Shown here piece by piece: positions 18,238-26,925 of a DNA stretch of 64,000 nt. Origin of the DNA: Collimonas sp. OK242. Its GTDB lineage: Bacteria; Pseudomonadota; Gammaproteobacteria; Burkholderiales; Burkholderiaceae_D. The position numbers and the translations under genes are program-made. The notes beneath the pieces are model-generated. The model had not been told where the DNA came from. It did no database searches and was given only the letters and a program-made list of their open reading frames with translations. Positions within the stretch are counted from its first letter, which is position 1. The number at the start of each line of letters is the position of its first letter. Location: the NCBI RefSeq assembly GCF_900107095.1, contig NZ_FNOR01000001.1:124001-188000 (forward strand), given 5' to 3'.

Positions 18238-19500
18238 TTACTGTTGCGGCTTATACCACTTGGCGAAACCGGCCTGGATTTGCGCCGCAGCTTCCTTGGG
18301 CGCCAGTTTGCCGTTGAGAACCTGGGCATTCACGTTCCACAGCTGGTTTTCCATGCTTGGTTCGCCGCGGTTGAGGATTTGCGCGTTGAGGCGGATGGTC
18401 GACGAGCAGGATTTGCGCCAGTCGATCATCTGCTTGGCAACCGGGTCCTTGACCGAGATCAGATGATCCGACAGCGAGAAAAAGCCGGTGACTCTGTTGG
18501 TATAGATGTCGGCAAATTCTTGCGAGCCAAGCCAGGCCAGGAATTTGTAGGCATCTTCCTTGTTCTTGGATTTCTTGTTGACGCCCATGCCGATATCGTT
18601 GTGATCGGAGATATAGCATTTGTCACCGGCTTTAGGCACCGGCGGCGGGAACGCACCCATCGAGATTTTTGAATTGTCGTTGAAGTAGGCGATATCCCAG
18701 GAGCCGGCAGGATAGATCGCTGCCTTGCCCAGTGCAAACTGATTCTGGCTGTCGCCGTAAGTTTGCGAGCTGGCGCCCTTGGACAGGTATTTACCCAGCT
18801 TGGCTTCATATTCAAAGGCGTTGACGAAGTTGGGATCGGTGAATTTTTCCTTGCCCGCGATCAGCGCCTTGCGGCCTTCTTCGCCTTTCCAGTAGTTGGG
18901 ACCGATGCCGGTAAAGATAATCTGGCTGGATTCCCACTGGTCGTTGGTGCCCAGCGCCAGCGCTGCGTATTTGCCGTTGCTCTTGATGGCGTCAAGCACC
19001 TTGAAGAATTCGGCCTCGGTCTTCGGCGCTTGCAGGTTCAGGTCTTTGAAAATCTTCTGGTTGTACAGGAAACCGTGGATCACCGAGGCCATCGGCATAC
19101 AGAACGTGTCTTTGCCATCATCGCTTTGCCAAGCCGTCTTGGCCGAAGCAGGGAAGTGTTCCATGCCTGGTTTGCCATCCAGTTTTTCCAGGTTGCCCTT
19201 CTTGTACAAAGACAAGGACACGTCGAAAGGGCGGCAGGCGATCAGATCGCCCGCGGTGCCGCCGGCCAGGCGGGCGGTCAGGCTGGAGTCGTATTCGGTA
19301 GGAGCGGTGGGCGCAAATTTGACTTCAATCCCAGGATTTTTTTTCTGGAAAGCCGGGATCAGCACGGTTTCCCACAAGGTCTTGTCATCGACGCGCCAGC
19401 TTTCAATCGTCAGCGTGCCGGCTTGTGCCGTGCCAACGGTCGCCAGGGCGATCAGTACGGCATTGCGGATAGTGCGAATTCGGTTGATGGTTTGCATCAA
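18238..19500 (-). CDS. Periplasmic sugar-binding protein of CUT1 ABC transporter
   Basis: A 420-residue extracellular solute-binding protein (SBP_bac_1 type). It has a signal peptide with cleavage after GTAQA near residue 27. The N-terminal lobe begins TLTIESWRVDD, and segments such as NPGIEVKFAP and FLAWLGSQEFADIY are usual for the family. It should bind GlcNAc or a chitin oligosaccharide in the periplasm and deliver it to the permeases. It is the first gene of the operon, and its promoter should lie in the 441-bp divergent region upstream. The ligand is inferred only from the downstream nag genes. Confidence 0.92.
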   Translation of the reverse strand: MMQTINRIRTIRNAVLIALATVGTAQAGTLTIESWRVDDKTLWETVLIPAFQKKNPGIEVKFAPTAPTEYDSSLTARLAGGTAGDLIACRPFDVSLSLYKKGNLEKLDGKPGMEHFPASAKTAWQSDDGKDTFCMPMASVIHGFLYNQKIFKDLNLQAPKTEAEFFKVLDAIKSNGKYAALALGTNDQWESSQIIFTGIGPNYWKGEEGRKALIAGKEKFTDPNFVNAFEYEAKLGKYLSKGASSQTYGDSQNQFALGKAAIYPAGSWDIAYFNDNSKISMGAFPPPVPKAGDKCYISDHNDIGMGVNKKSKNKEDAYKFLAWLGSQEFADIYTNRVTGFFSLSDHLISVKDPVAKQMIDWRKSCSSTIRLNAQILNRGEPSMENQLWNVNAQVLNGKLAPKEAAAQIQAGFAKWYKPQQ

Positions 19501-19716
19501 TGTCTCCTCTTGGATTTTTATGGCTTGGATTTTATCGCTTGGGGTCTCAACTGCTTCTTTAATGCGGCTCTTTCTGGAGCTCGATGCTGATTAAAGTGCC
19601 GCGAACAGACATTAGCATCATAAAAAATGTGCTGCCATCTTAGTTGCAATCTATCTTGATAATTTGTTTAAGTAATTGATTTTATTGGTAAAAATTAAAT
19701 TTCATGATTTTTGTCG

Positions 19717-19734
19717 ATTACATATCTTTACAGT
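19717..19734. promoter_or_regulatory. Candidate response-regulator site, two TTAC boxes
   Basis: TTAC occurs at 19718-19721 and 19728-19731, exactly one helical turn apart (sequence ATTACATATCTTTACAG). Direct repeats on 10-11 bp spacing are the usual target of OmpR-family response regulators. The assignment to the regulator encoded at 21307 is inference. Confidence 0.4.
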
Positions 19735-19814
19735 GCAAGCCACCGATTATTGTTTCTTCATCCGGCCGCGGGATCGATTGCCGGTGATACGGCCCTTCCT
19801 GAACTATAGATAAA

Positions 19815-19841
19815 ATTACGAAAACTTACGTTTCTTTACAA
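19815..19841. promoter_or_regulatory. Candidate response-regulator site, three TTAC boxes
   Basis: TTAC occurs at 19816, 19826 and 19836 in the same orientation, each one 10 bp from the next. The site lies about 100 bp upstream of the sensor operon start. A tandem dimer of an OmpR-family regulator could bind here and control either or both divergent operons. Confidence 0.45.
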
Positions 19842-19941
19842 AACGAGAAGAGCGTTAACGTTGTGCAGCGGACTTGCGCTATAGTCACACGCGATGCGGG
19901 AGACGGAACAAGCATTTATAAGAATATCAACAAGGCGCTAG

Positions 19942-21300
19942 ATGATTGATAAGCGACACGCGAATAACAGGGGGGACGCGAAAGCCCGGGCTGCAAGTTC
20001 TCGCAGCTGGATCGTACTCCTGGCAGTACTTTATTTATTCAAATACACGATCAGCACGGCCGATGCCGCCACCATGGCGCCGCTCTCTCCCGCGAGCCAG
20101 GCCGCCGCGGCATTGCAGGTGGTGCACTGGTGGACCTCCGCCGGGGAGCGCAAGGCGGTTGACGTGCTGGCAAGCAAACTTGCCGAAGAAAATATTCAAT
20201 GGCGCGATCTGGCAATTCCTGGCGGCGCCGGTCTTGGCGCCAGCAAGGTACTCAAGAGCATGGTGCTTGCAGGTAAAGCGCCTGAAGCCACCCAGCTCAA
20301 CGGGATAGTGTTCGGCGAGTGGGCCGATCTCGGCTTGCTGCTGGAGCTGGACGATATTGCCGCGCCGGGCAACTGGCAAAAACTATTGTTTCCCACCGTG
20401 TGGTCGCTGGTGCATAATCGTGGCCATGTGGTGGCGGTGCCGCTGGGCATACACCGCATCAACAATCTGTTCTATAACAAGAAGATTTTTGACCGGCTCG
20501 GTTTAGCGGCCCCCAGGACCTGGGCTGAATTCGACCGGGTGGCGGAAAAACTCAAGCATGCCGGCATTACCCCGCTCGCGCAAAGCAGCGAGGCCTGGCA
20601 GGTCGCGACCTTGTTTGAAGCGCTGGTGCTGGCCGAAAGCGGCCCTGCTTATTACCGTTCTTTGTTCGTCGATCTGAATCCAGGCGCATTTGGCGACGCC
20701 CGCATGACCCATGCGTTGCAGCGCCTGCGGGCGCTCAAGGAATGGATGCCGGCGCCGCTCAAGGAGCGCCCGTGGCCGGACATGACCCGGCAGCTGGCCA
20801 GCGGCGACGCCGCCATGTTTGTAATGGGCGATTGGGCCAAGGGCGAGTTGCTGGCCTGGGGCTTGACCACCGATCAGGATTTTTCTTGCGTCGCGCTGCC
20901 AGGGACTGCAGACTATCATCTGTACAGCGTCGACACCCTGGCCATGTTCGCCGGCGACTATTCGCATCAGCCGGCGCAGGAAAAGCTGGCGCAGCTGATC
21001 ATGTCGCAGCCGGTGCAAACCGCTTACAATCAAGCCAAGGGTGCGATCCCGGCGTGGCGCTCTCCGGATCTGTCGAAAATGGATAGCTGCGCGCGCGCCT
21101 CGTGGAGCGCGTTCAGCAAGGGCAGTGCATTCCAGGCGCCGAGCCTGGTGCATCGCATGGCCGCCGACGAAACCGCGAAAGACGCCATCGTGGCTGAAGT
21201 GCATCGTTATTTCATGGACGACAAGATGGCCGAAAGCGATATCCAGCGCAAGCTGGCGAGCATTGCCAGGTCCTTGTCGAAAACAGGTAAGCAGGAATAG
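19942..21300 (+). CDS. Orphan sugar-binding protein, probable periplasmic co-sensor
   Basis: A 452-residue extracellular solute-binding protein with an N-terminal hydrophobic segment (about residues 24-43), cleavable after STADA or kept as an anchor. The mature part begins LQVVHWWTSAGERKAV, as in glucose/mannose-type SBPs, and ends with a helical extension. It is not followed by permeases. Instead a response regulator gene starts six bp after the stop and a histidine kinase overlaps that gene. This arrangement suggests that the protein binds a sugar and presents it to the kinase, as the chitooligosaccharide-binding protein does for ChiS in Vibrio. Transport could still use the neighbouring permeases. 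Confidence 0.85.
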   Translation: MIDKRHANNRGDAKARAASSRSWIVLLAVLYLFKYTISTADAATMAPLSPASQAAAALQVVHWWTSAGERKAVDVLASKLAEENIQWRDLAIPGGAGLGASKVLKSMVLAGKAPEATQLNGIVFGEWADLGLLLELDDIAAPGNWQKLLFPTVWSLVHNRGHVVAVPLGIHRINNLFYNKKIFDRLGLAAPRTWAEFDRVAEKLKHAGITPLAQSSEAWQVATLFEALVLAESGPAYYRSLFVDLNPGAFGDARMTHALQRLRALKEWMPAPLKERPWPDMTRQLASGDAAMFVMGDWAKGELLAWGLTTDQDFSCVALPGTADYHLYSVDTLAMFAGDYSHQPAQEKLAQLIMSQPVQTAYNQAKGAIPAWRSPDLSKMDSCARASWSAFSKGSAFQAPSLVHRMAADETAKDAIVAEVHRYFMDDKMAESDIQRKLASIARSLSKTGKQE

Positions 21301-21306
21301 GCCCAA

Positions 21307-22017
21307 ATGCGCAAGATATTGATTGTCGACGACGACCAGAAAACCAGGGTGCTGTTAAAAGCTTATCTGGAAAAAAATCAGTATGAAGTGCGCCTGGCGC
21401 ATAACGGCGAAGCGTTCCTGGCAGAGTTCCAGCGCTATGCGGACGAGCTGTCGCTGGTGATCCTGGATGTGATGCTGCCGGATACCGACGGTTTTGCCTT
21501 GTGCAAAACGGTCAGGCGCCGTTCCAACGTGCCGATCATCATGCTCACCGCCAGCTCCGATGAGACCGACCGGGTGGTCGGCCTGGAACTCGGCGCCGAC
21601 GACTATATCGCCAAGCCCTACAGCCCGCGCGAACTGCTGGCGCGGATCAAGGCCATCCATCGCCGCAGCGGCATAGACAGCGCAGTCGCGCCGCGCTACT
21701 ACCGCTTTGTCGGCTTTACGTTGGATACGGTGGAACGCACCCTGAGCGATCCGGACGGCCGACTGGTGGCGCTCACCGGCCTCGATTATCAATTGCTGAA
21801 ATACTTTGTCGAGCACCCGGGCGACGTGCTCGACCGCGGCGTGTTGTGCGAAGAAACCCGTGGCCGCGATGCCGGGCCGCTGGACCGTTCGCTGGATGTG
21901 CAGATCAGCAAATTGCGCTTGCGCCTGAACGACGGCGGCAAAGATCCGCATTTGATCAAGACGGTGCGCGGCGCCGGTTATGTATTCTCTGCCGATGTGG
22001 CCGCTGCGCAAATCTGA
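21307..22017 (+). CDS. OmpR/PhoB-family response regulator
   Basis: A 236-residue regulator. The receiver domain (about residues 2-120) has acidic pocket VDDD at 8-10, phosphoacceptor Asp54 in VILDVMLP, the conserved Thr in MLTA and Lys in AKPY. The C-terminal winged helix (about 130-230) ends in the usual VRGAGYVF. It should bind direct-repeat DNA sites when phosphorylated by the downstream kinase. The start is six bp after the orphan binding-protein stop and the end overlaps the kinase gene, so the three are one operon. Confidence 0.95.
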   Translation: MRKILIVDDDQKTRVLLKAYLEKNQYEVRLAHNGEAFLAEFQRYADELSLVILDVMLPDTDGFALCKTVRRRSNVPIIMLTASSDETDRVVGLELGADDYIAKPYSPRELLARIKAIHRRSGIDSAVAPRYYRFVGFTLDTVERTLSDPDGRLVALTGLDYQLLKYFVEHPGDVLDRGVLCEETRGRDAGPLDRSLDVQISKLRLRLNDGGKDPHLIKTVRGAGYVFSADVAAAQI

Positions 22018-23509
22018 AGCGGCGCCCAGGCGTAGCTGGTCAGCCAGATATAATCAGCTGCTGTCCTGGCTGTTGCCGCATACCTTGCTGGGGCGGCTGT
22101 CGGTAGTCATGGTGTTCGGCGTGCTGGTGACGCAATTGGCCGGCGGCTTGATCTGGTCTGCGCAGTTACGCAGCAAGGCGGAAGTCGAAACCAAAACCGC
22201 GGCCCAGCATCTGGCCCACACCGCGGCCAGCGCGATCCGTTTTTTCATGAGCTTGCCGGCAAACTATCGGCCGATCCTGATCCAGCAATTACGTGAAATG
22301 GGCGGCACCCGATTTTTCGTGAATACCAACGACGGCCCCGTCGCCATCCACAAGATTGCCGATAATGCCTTGGCCAACATGGCGCTGGCCGATATCGGCG
22401 CGACACTGAAAACCGATCTGCCTTTCCTGCCCGGATTCCGCCTGGCGTTTGCCTGGCCCGGCGATCTGATGGTGTCGCCCGAAGGTCTGCAGGTTGCGGA
22501 CCTGCCGGACAGCTGGGTCCAGCACACGCTGCTGATCAAGCCGAATCCGGCGCCGGTGCTGGTGATCCAGACCGAGCTTGAACCTGGCAACTGGCTATAC
22601 CTGGCGGCTCTGATGCCTAACCCTTATTTCCTTGATAGCGATAATCCCTTGTCGCCGGAACGCTTGCTGTTGCAAGGCGTGTCGCTGGCCACCGTGCTAT
22701 TGCTGTCGATCCTGGTGGTGCGCTGGACCACGCGCCCGCTGGCGGCGCTATCGGACGCCGCCGAAGCATTCGGCAAAGGCGAGACAGCGCCGGAACTGCC
22801 GGAAACCGGCAGCCGCGAATTTATCAAGACCGCGCGCGCTTTCCGCGCCATGCGCGAGCGCATCAAACGCTATCTGGATGATCGCGAGCGTTTGTTTGTC
22901 TCTATCTCGCATGATTTGCGGACGCCCATTACGCGCCTGAAGCTGCGTACCGAATTGCTGGACGACGAGCAGTTGCGCGGCGAGTTCCATGAAGACCTGG
23001 ATGAGCTCGACATGATGGTGAAAGGCGCTTTGCAATCGGTCAAGGACAGCGATATCCATGAAAACCGCACCGAGGTAAAGCTTGATGGGCTGGTCTTGCG
23101 CATGATCCGCGACGCCCGCATGGCGGGGCATGAAGTGGCGTTCAGCGAATCGGGATTGACGGTGATGGCAAAGCCGCTGGCGCTCAAGCGCGCTATCGGC
23201 AATTTGTTCGACAACGCCTTGCACTACGGTGAAAAAGTCGAAATCGCGGTGACTGCGATGACAGACGAGTCAGGCAAGCAAATCCGGATCCGGATTCGCG
23301 ATCACGGCCCCGGCGTACCTGAAGAAGCCTTGCACAGCTTGTTTGATCCATACACCCGGCTGGAGCATGGCCGCGACCAGAACGCCGGCGGCATGGGACT
23401 GGGCTTGGGTATCGCACGCAATATCGTGCAAGCGCATGGCGGCGAGCTGCAGTTGCGCAACCACGCCGATGGCGGCCTGGTGGCGACCATCGTCTTGCCT
23501 GCCAGCTAA
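21995..23509 (+). CDS. Membrane sensor histidine kinase
   Basis: About 504 residues. TM1 lies near residues 31-55 and TM2 near 224-246, with a periplasmic domain of about 165 residues between them. HAMP follows (about 245-295). The dimerisation helix carries VSISHDLRTPITR with phosphoacceptor His306, and the ATPase domain shows the N-box NLFDNALHYGE and the G-boxes DHGPGVP and GMGLGLGIA. I prefer the ATG at 21995; another in-frame ATG lies at 21980. It overlaps the regulator gene by 23 nt. The periplasmic domain is large enough to receive the co-transcribed binding protein. Confidence 0.93.
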   Translation: MWPLRKSEAAPRRSWSARYNQLLSWLLPHTLLGRLSVVMVFGVLVTQLAGGLIWSAQLRSKAEVETKTAAQHLAHTAASAIRFFMSLPANYRPILIQQLREMGGTRFFVNTNDGPVAIHKIADNALANMALADIGATLKTDLPFLPGFRLAFAWPGDLMVSPEGLQVADLPDSWVQHTLLIKPNPAPVLVIQTELEPGNWLYLAALMPNPYFLDSDNPLSPERLLLQGVSLATVLLLSILVVRWTTRPLAALSDAAEAFGKGETAPELPETGSREFIKTARAFRAMRERIKRYLDDRERLFVSISHDLRTPITRLKLRTELLDDEQLRGEFHEDLDELDMMVKGALQSVKDSDIHENRTEVKLDGLVLRMIRDARMAGHEVAFSESGLTVMAKPLALKRAIGNLFDNALHYGEKVEIAVTAMTDESGKQIRIRIRDHGPGVPEEALHSLFDPYTRLEHGRDQNAGGMGLGLGIARNIVQAHGGELQLRNHADGGLVATIVLPAS

Positions 23510-23530
23510 GTCAGCAGGCCTTAGGCTGTG

Positions 23531-24433
23531 CTACAGGCCGAAACCATAGTTCTTTGCAACGTGCAAAGCCGCCTCGCGCAGGTCATGGCCCAGTTCCGAG
23601 CGGATGCCGCCGCTTGGGTAGGCGAGTACGTATTTGTAAGTGATGTCGGCCTTGAACGGGCGCGTGATGACGCCGTGAGGGCGCCAGATCTTGGCGGCAA
23701 ACGGCTCCACGATAGCCACGCCGAAACCATTCGCAACCATGGCGTAACGGGTGTGCGAGGTGTGCGTCTGAATCGTGTAATTGGGACGGATCTCGGACGA
23801 TTTCAATGTCGATAATTCGCGGTCATAGGATTGCGCGCTGTTGGGCATCCAGCCGATCACGTTTTCGCCGTCAAGATCTTCCGGCAGGATGATTTCTTTT
23901 TGCGCCAGGGGATGGGTCGCCAGCATGGCGCACAGTACGGTTGCCTCCATGATCGGCTCGACCTCGATGCCGGCAAATGGCGGAAACGCCAGGCTCAACG
24001 CCATGTCGACCTTGAGGTCTTGCAGGCTGACCAGGATTTCGGGCACGGTGCAGCTATCGATCTTGACTGAGACATCCGGATGCTGTTTAAAGAAGCGCTG
24101 CAATATCTCGGGCAGCAAAGTGGTGGATAACACCGGCAGGCAGGCAATGGAGAGGCCTTCCGGCGCTTCATGGCGAATGCTGCCGGCCACTTGCATCAGC
24201 CGCTCCAGTCCCAGGAAATTTTCTTCAACCGCCTTATAAAAACGCACCCCGGCGTTGGTCGGTTCCAGGCGGCCTTTGGCGCGGTTGAACAGACGGAAAC
24301 CGAGGTCTGCCTCTAAATCGGCGATCAGCCGGCTGATTGCCGGCTGGGTCACATGCATACGGCGGGCGGCGGCCACGCTGGTGCCGGAAATCATGAGTGA
24401 ACGGAAGGCTTCGATTTGTCTGAAACGGATCAT
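23531..24433 (-). CDS. LysR-family transcriptional regulator
   Basis: A 300-residue LTTR. The N-terminal helix-turn-helix (residues about 3-62) contains GTSVAAARRMHVTQPAISRLIADLE, a standard LysR pattern, and the substrate-binding domain runs from about 92 to 295. The overall sequence resembles the OccR/NocR-like branch that responds to amino acids or opines, but the effector is unknown. It is convergent with the kinase gene (gap 21 bp). No obvious divergent target gene lies upstream; the upstream 457 bp hold no recognised gene. Confidence 0.88.
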   Translation of the reverse strand: MIRFRQIEAFRSLMISGTSVAAARRMHVTQPAISRLIADLEADLGFRLFNRAKGRLEPTNAGVRFYKAVEENFLGLERLMQVAGSIRHEAPEGLSIACLPVLSTTLLPEILQRFFKQHPDVSVKIDSCTVPEILVSLQDLKVDMALSLAFPPFAGIEVEPIMEATVLCAMLATHPLAQKEIILPEDLDGENVIGWMPNSAQSYDRELSTLKSSEIRPNYTIQTHTSHTRYAMVANGFGVAIVEPFAAKIWRPHGVITRPFKADITYKYVLAYPSGGIRSELGHDLREAALHVAKNYGFGL

Positions 24434-24890
24434 GGTCTTATATCAAAACAGAGTGCTGTCTCGTGCGCACCTTGCGCTATATAACAAACTGCTATGGTGC
24501 ATACGAATTTGTGAGTGGACATGATATTCCATTCTTGTAACACTGTGTGTATTGGAGATGTGGTGATTGGCGCTGCCAATAATACCCGTCTTACGAAGAA
24601 TTACACCGAATACATTCGATGGTATTCAGTATGCGCACGGACGGATCTACGCTGTCATCTGCGCGAAAGAATTCTGGTTATGTCCAGATTTGCCCACAAG
24701 GCACCCTGCATTAAGAGATTTCGAGGCCCTCACGAGGTGGCTTTCGGATCCTGGGGTTAAGCTGAGCCGCCAAGGCCGCAACGCTGTCAATCACTATTCC
24801 TTCCGGTTTGCCCCGTCTGCAACCATCTGCTGCTTCCATACTTCGCTTTTGCTGTTTCCTACTATTCCCTGCTATTACCTTCCATTCCCG
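24434..24890. other. 457-bp stretch without a recognised gene
   Basis: The stretch lies upstream of the LysR gene and downstream of the DUF4019 gene on the same strand. Short frames exist but none has protein-like composition or a good ribosome binding site. The 60 bp next to the LysR start are AT-rich and should hold its promoter and autoregulatory site. I see no RNA structure, repeat or gene remnant that I can name. Confidence 0.4.
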
Positions 24891-25316
24891 TTAACGAATG
24901 AAATAGCCTGAAACTTTCCAGCTGCCGTCTTTTTCACGCATAGGCGTGATGGTTTCAACTGCGGATTTTTTGTTTTCGAACTGTGTTTCGTACTGGATCA
25001 CCACGTATTCGCCATCGGGCGCACCGGGCAAGGTAGTCGCATATTCCTTGCTTTTGAGCTCACGTGCCTTGACCGGACCAAGCGGCGCCCTTAACGAACG
25101 GATGCCGGTTTCCCATGTGTTTTTTGCGATGCCGGTCTTAAAGAACGTACCTGCACGCTCCCAGCTCTCGCCGTACTTGCCGGCATCGGTTAGCGACATC
25201 CATGCGGTCGCTGCGGTTTGGGCTTGTTTGATGAGCTCGGCTTGCTGGTCTGCCGCGAAGGAGGGGGCGGTGGATGTCAGCAGCACGGCGGCGACTAGCG
25301 TCAGTATGGTTTTCAT
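24891..25316 (-). CDS. DUF4019 domain protein, secreted
   Basis: A 141-residue protein with a signal peptide (cleavage after APSFA, near residue 21) and a small alpha+beta domain of the DUF4019 family (AATAWMSLTDAGKYGESWERAG, then EYVVIQYETQF and WKVSGYFIR). Family members are small periplasmic or secreted proteins of unknown role. The gene stands alone. Confidence 0.82.
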   Translation of the reverse strand: MKTILTLVAAVLLTSTAPSFAADQQAELIKQAQTAATAWMSLTDAGKYGESWERAGTFFKTGIAKNTWETGIRSLRAPLGPVKARELKSKEYATTLPGAPDGEYVVIQYETQFENKKSAVETITPMREKDGSWKVSGYFIR

Positions 25317-25513
25317 TTTCCGTTTCTCCCTGGATCAAATCTCAGTAGGTCGCGCAGATGGGCTTATGCCTTGCCGATGCGCTCAGATCATAGGGGCCGC
25401 CGCAGCTATCTGCAATGCAGCCGTACTGCCCATGCCGCCCGCTAACGAACTGCGGCGGCAAAAAAACATTTTCAGGGCTTTACATGGACATATTGACGTG
25501 GCTTAAGAGTGAT

Positions 25514-26701
25514 TCAGTTGGCAAATGCCGCTATCCCGGTTTGCGCCCGCCCCAGAATCAGTGCATGCACGTCTTGCGTTCCTTCGTAGGTATTGACCAC
25601 TTCCAGATTGACCAGATGGCGGATCACGCCGTATTCATCGGAAATGCCGTTGCCGCCCAACATGTCGCGCGCAACGCGCGCAATCGCGAGCGCCTTGCTG
25701 CAGGAATTGCGTTTCATGATGGAAGTGATTTCGACCGATGCACTGCCGTCGTCCTTCATGCGCCCGAGTCGCAGGCAGCCTTGCAGCGCCATCGTGATCT
25801 CGGTCTGCATGTCGACCAGCTTGACTTGCACCAGCTGATTGGCGGCCAGAGGCCGGCCGAACTGCTTGCGATCCATGGTGTATTGGCGCGCCGCATGCCA
25901 GCAGAATTCCGCTGCGCCCAGCGCACCCCAGGCAATGCCGTAGCGGGCCGAGTTGAGGCAGGTGAACGGGCCTTTCAAGCCGCGCACATCCGGGAAGGCG
26001 TTTTCCTCAGGGCAGAATACCTGGTCCATCACGATTTCACCGGTGATGGAAGTACGCAAACCGACCTTGCCTTGGATGACCGGCGTCGACAGGCCTTTCC
26101 AGCCCTTTTCAAGAACGAAGCCGCGGATAGCGCCTTCATCATCCTTGGCCCAGACCACAAACACGTCGGCAATCGGGCTGTTGGTGATCCACATCTTGCT
26201 GCCGGAGATCTGGTAGCCGCCGTCGACCTTGCTTGCGCGCGTGACCATGCTGCCGGGATCGGAGCCATGATCCGGTTCGGTCAGGCCGAAGCAGCCGATC
26301 AGCTCGCCGCTGGCCAGTCGGGGCAGGTATTTTTGCCTGGTGGCCTCGCTGCCGAATTCAAAAATCGGCAGCATCACCAGCGAGCTTTGCACGCTCATCA
26401 TCGAGCGGTAGCCGGAATCGATGCGTTCTATTTCGCGGGCAATCAAGCCATAGCTGACGTAATTCAGGCCGGCGCCGCCGTATTCTTCCGGAATCGTCGC
26501 GCCGAGCATGCCGAGCGCACCCATTTCCCGGAAAATCGCGGTATCGGTTTGCTCCTGGCGAAACGCCATCAGCACCCGCGGCGCCAGCATGTCGCGGGCA
26601 TAGGCAGCTGCGCTGTCGCGCAACATGCGTTCATCGCCGCTGAGCTGCTGCTCCAGCAAGAGCGGATCGTCCCAGTGGAAGCTGGCGTGTGATGAGGACA
26701 T
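25514..26701 (-). CDS. gcdH: Glutaryl-CoA dehydrogenase
   Basis: A 395-residue acyl-CoA dehydrogenase of the glutaryl-CoA type. The N-terminal helical domain is followed by the FAD-binding sequence [16 protein letters not shown], the [13 protein letters not shown] segment, and the C-terminal helix bundle with the catalytic base Glu373 in [18 protein letters not shown]. It oxidises and decarboxylates glutaryl-CoA to crotonyl-CoA in lysine and tryptophan breakdown and passes electrons to ETF. TTGGAG precedes the ATG. A 21-bp palindrome lies 45 bp upstream of the start and may regulate it. Confidence 0.92.
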   Translation of the reverse strand: MSSSHASFHWDDPLLLEQQLSGDERMLRDSAAAYARDMLAPRVLMAFRQEQTDTAIFREMGALGMLGATIPEEYGGAGLNYVSYGLIAREIERIDSGYRSMMSVQSSLVMLPIFEFGSEATRQKYLPRLASGELIGCFGLTEPDHGSDPGSMVTRASKVDGGYQISGSKMWITNSPIADVFVVWAKDDEGAIRGFVLEKGWKGLSTPVIQGKVGLRTSITGEIVMDQVFCPEENAFPDVRGLKGPFTCLNSARYGIAWGALGAAEFCWHAARQYTMDRKQFGRPLAANQLVQVKLVDMQTEITMALQGCLRLGRMKDDGSASVEITSIMKRNSCSKALAIARVARDMLGGNGISDEYGVIRHLVNLEVVNTYEGTQDVHALILGRAQTGIAAFAN

Positions 26702-26745
26702 TTTTTCTCCAAAATTATTTTCGATGCGATCTGCCTATCTGCCTA

Positions 26746-26766
26746 TCTACCTATTGCATAGGTAGA
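26746..26766. promoter_or_regulatory. Palindrome in the gcdH/sorA intergenic region
   Basis: TCTACCTAT-TGC-ATAGGTAGA is a perfect 9-bp inverted repeat. Just before it, CTGCCTAT occurs twice in direct orientation, so CCTAT units accumulate here. It is 45 bp upstream of gcdH and 160 bp upstream of sorA. It could be an operator, or a hairpin in the gcdH leader. Confidence 0.5.
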
Positions 26767-26925
26767 TGTCAGCTTCGCAATTTGCTTTACGGCTCGTTGC
26801 TATCGAGCTAAAGTTCTTGTCATATTACCCGATGAAAAATGAGCTGGACCGGCCGCAGCGCAGTAATTTTTGCTGGCAGGCCAGCTCTCATAACTACAAC
26901 AATGTTGATATTGCAGGAGAATGCC

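Larger units (their letters stand above)
19501..19941. promoter_or_regulatory. Divergent promoter region between transport operon and sensor operon
   Basis: The 441 bp between two divergent operons is AT-rich in its middle and holds no gene. It carries two groups of TTAC repeats on 10-bp spacing (19718 and 19728; 19816, 19826 and 19836), described separately. The plus-strand gene has AAGG at 19932-19935 as ribosome binding site. Both operons probably take their promoters from here. Confidence 0.7.

Noticed and set aside
24567-24911. 114-residue plus-strand frame in the gap before the DUF4019 gene
   Set aside because: No ribosome binding site, no recognisable domain and biased composition; not called as a gene.
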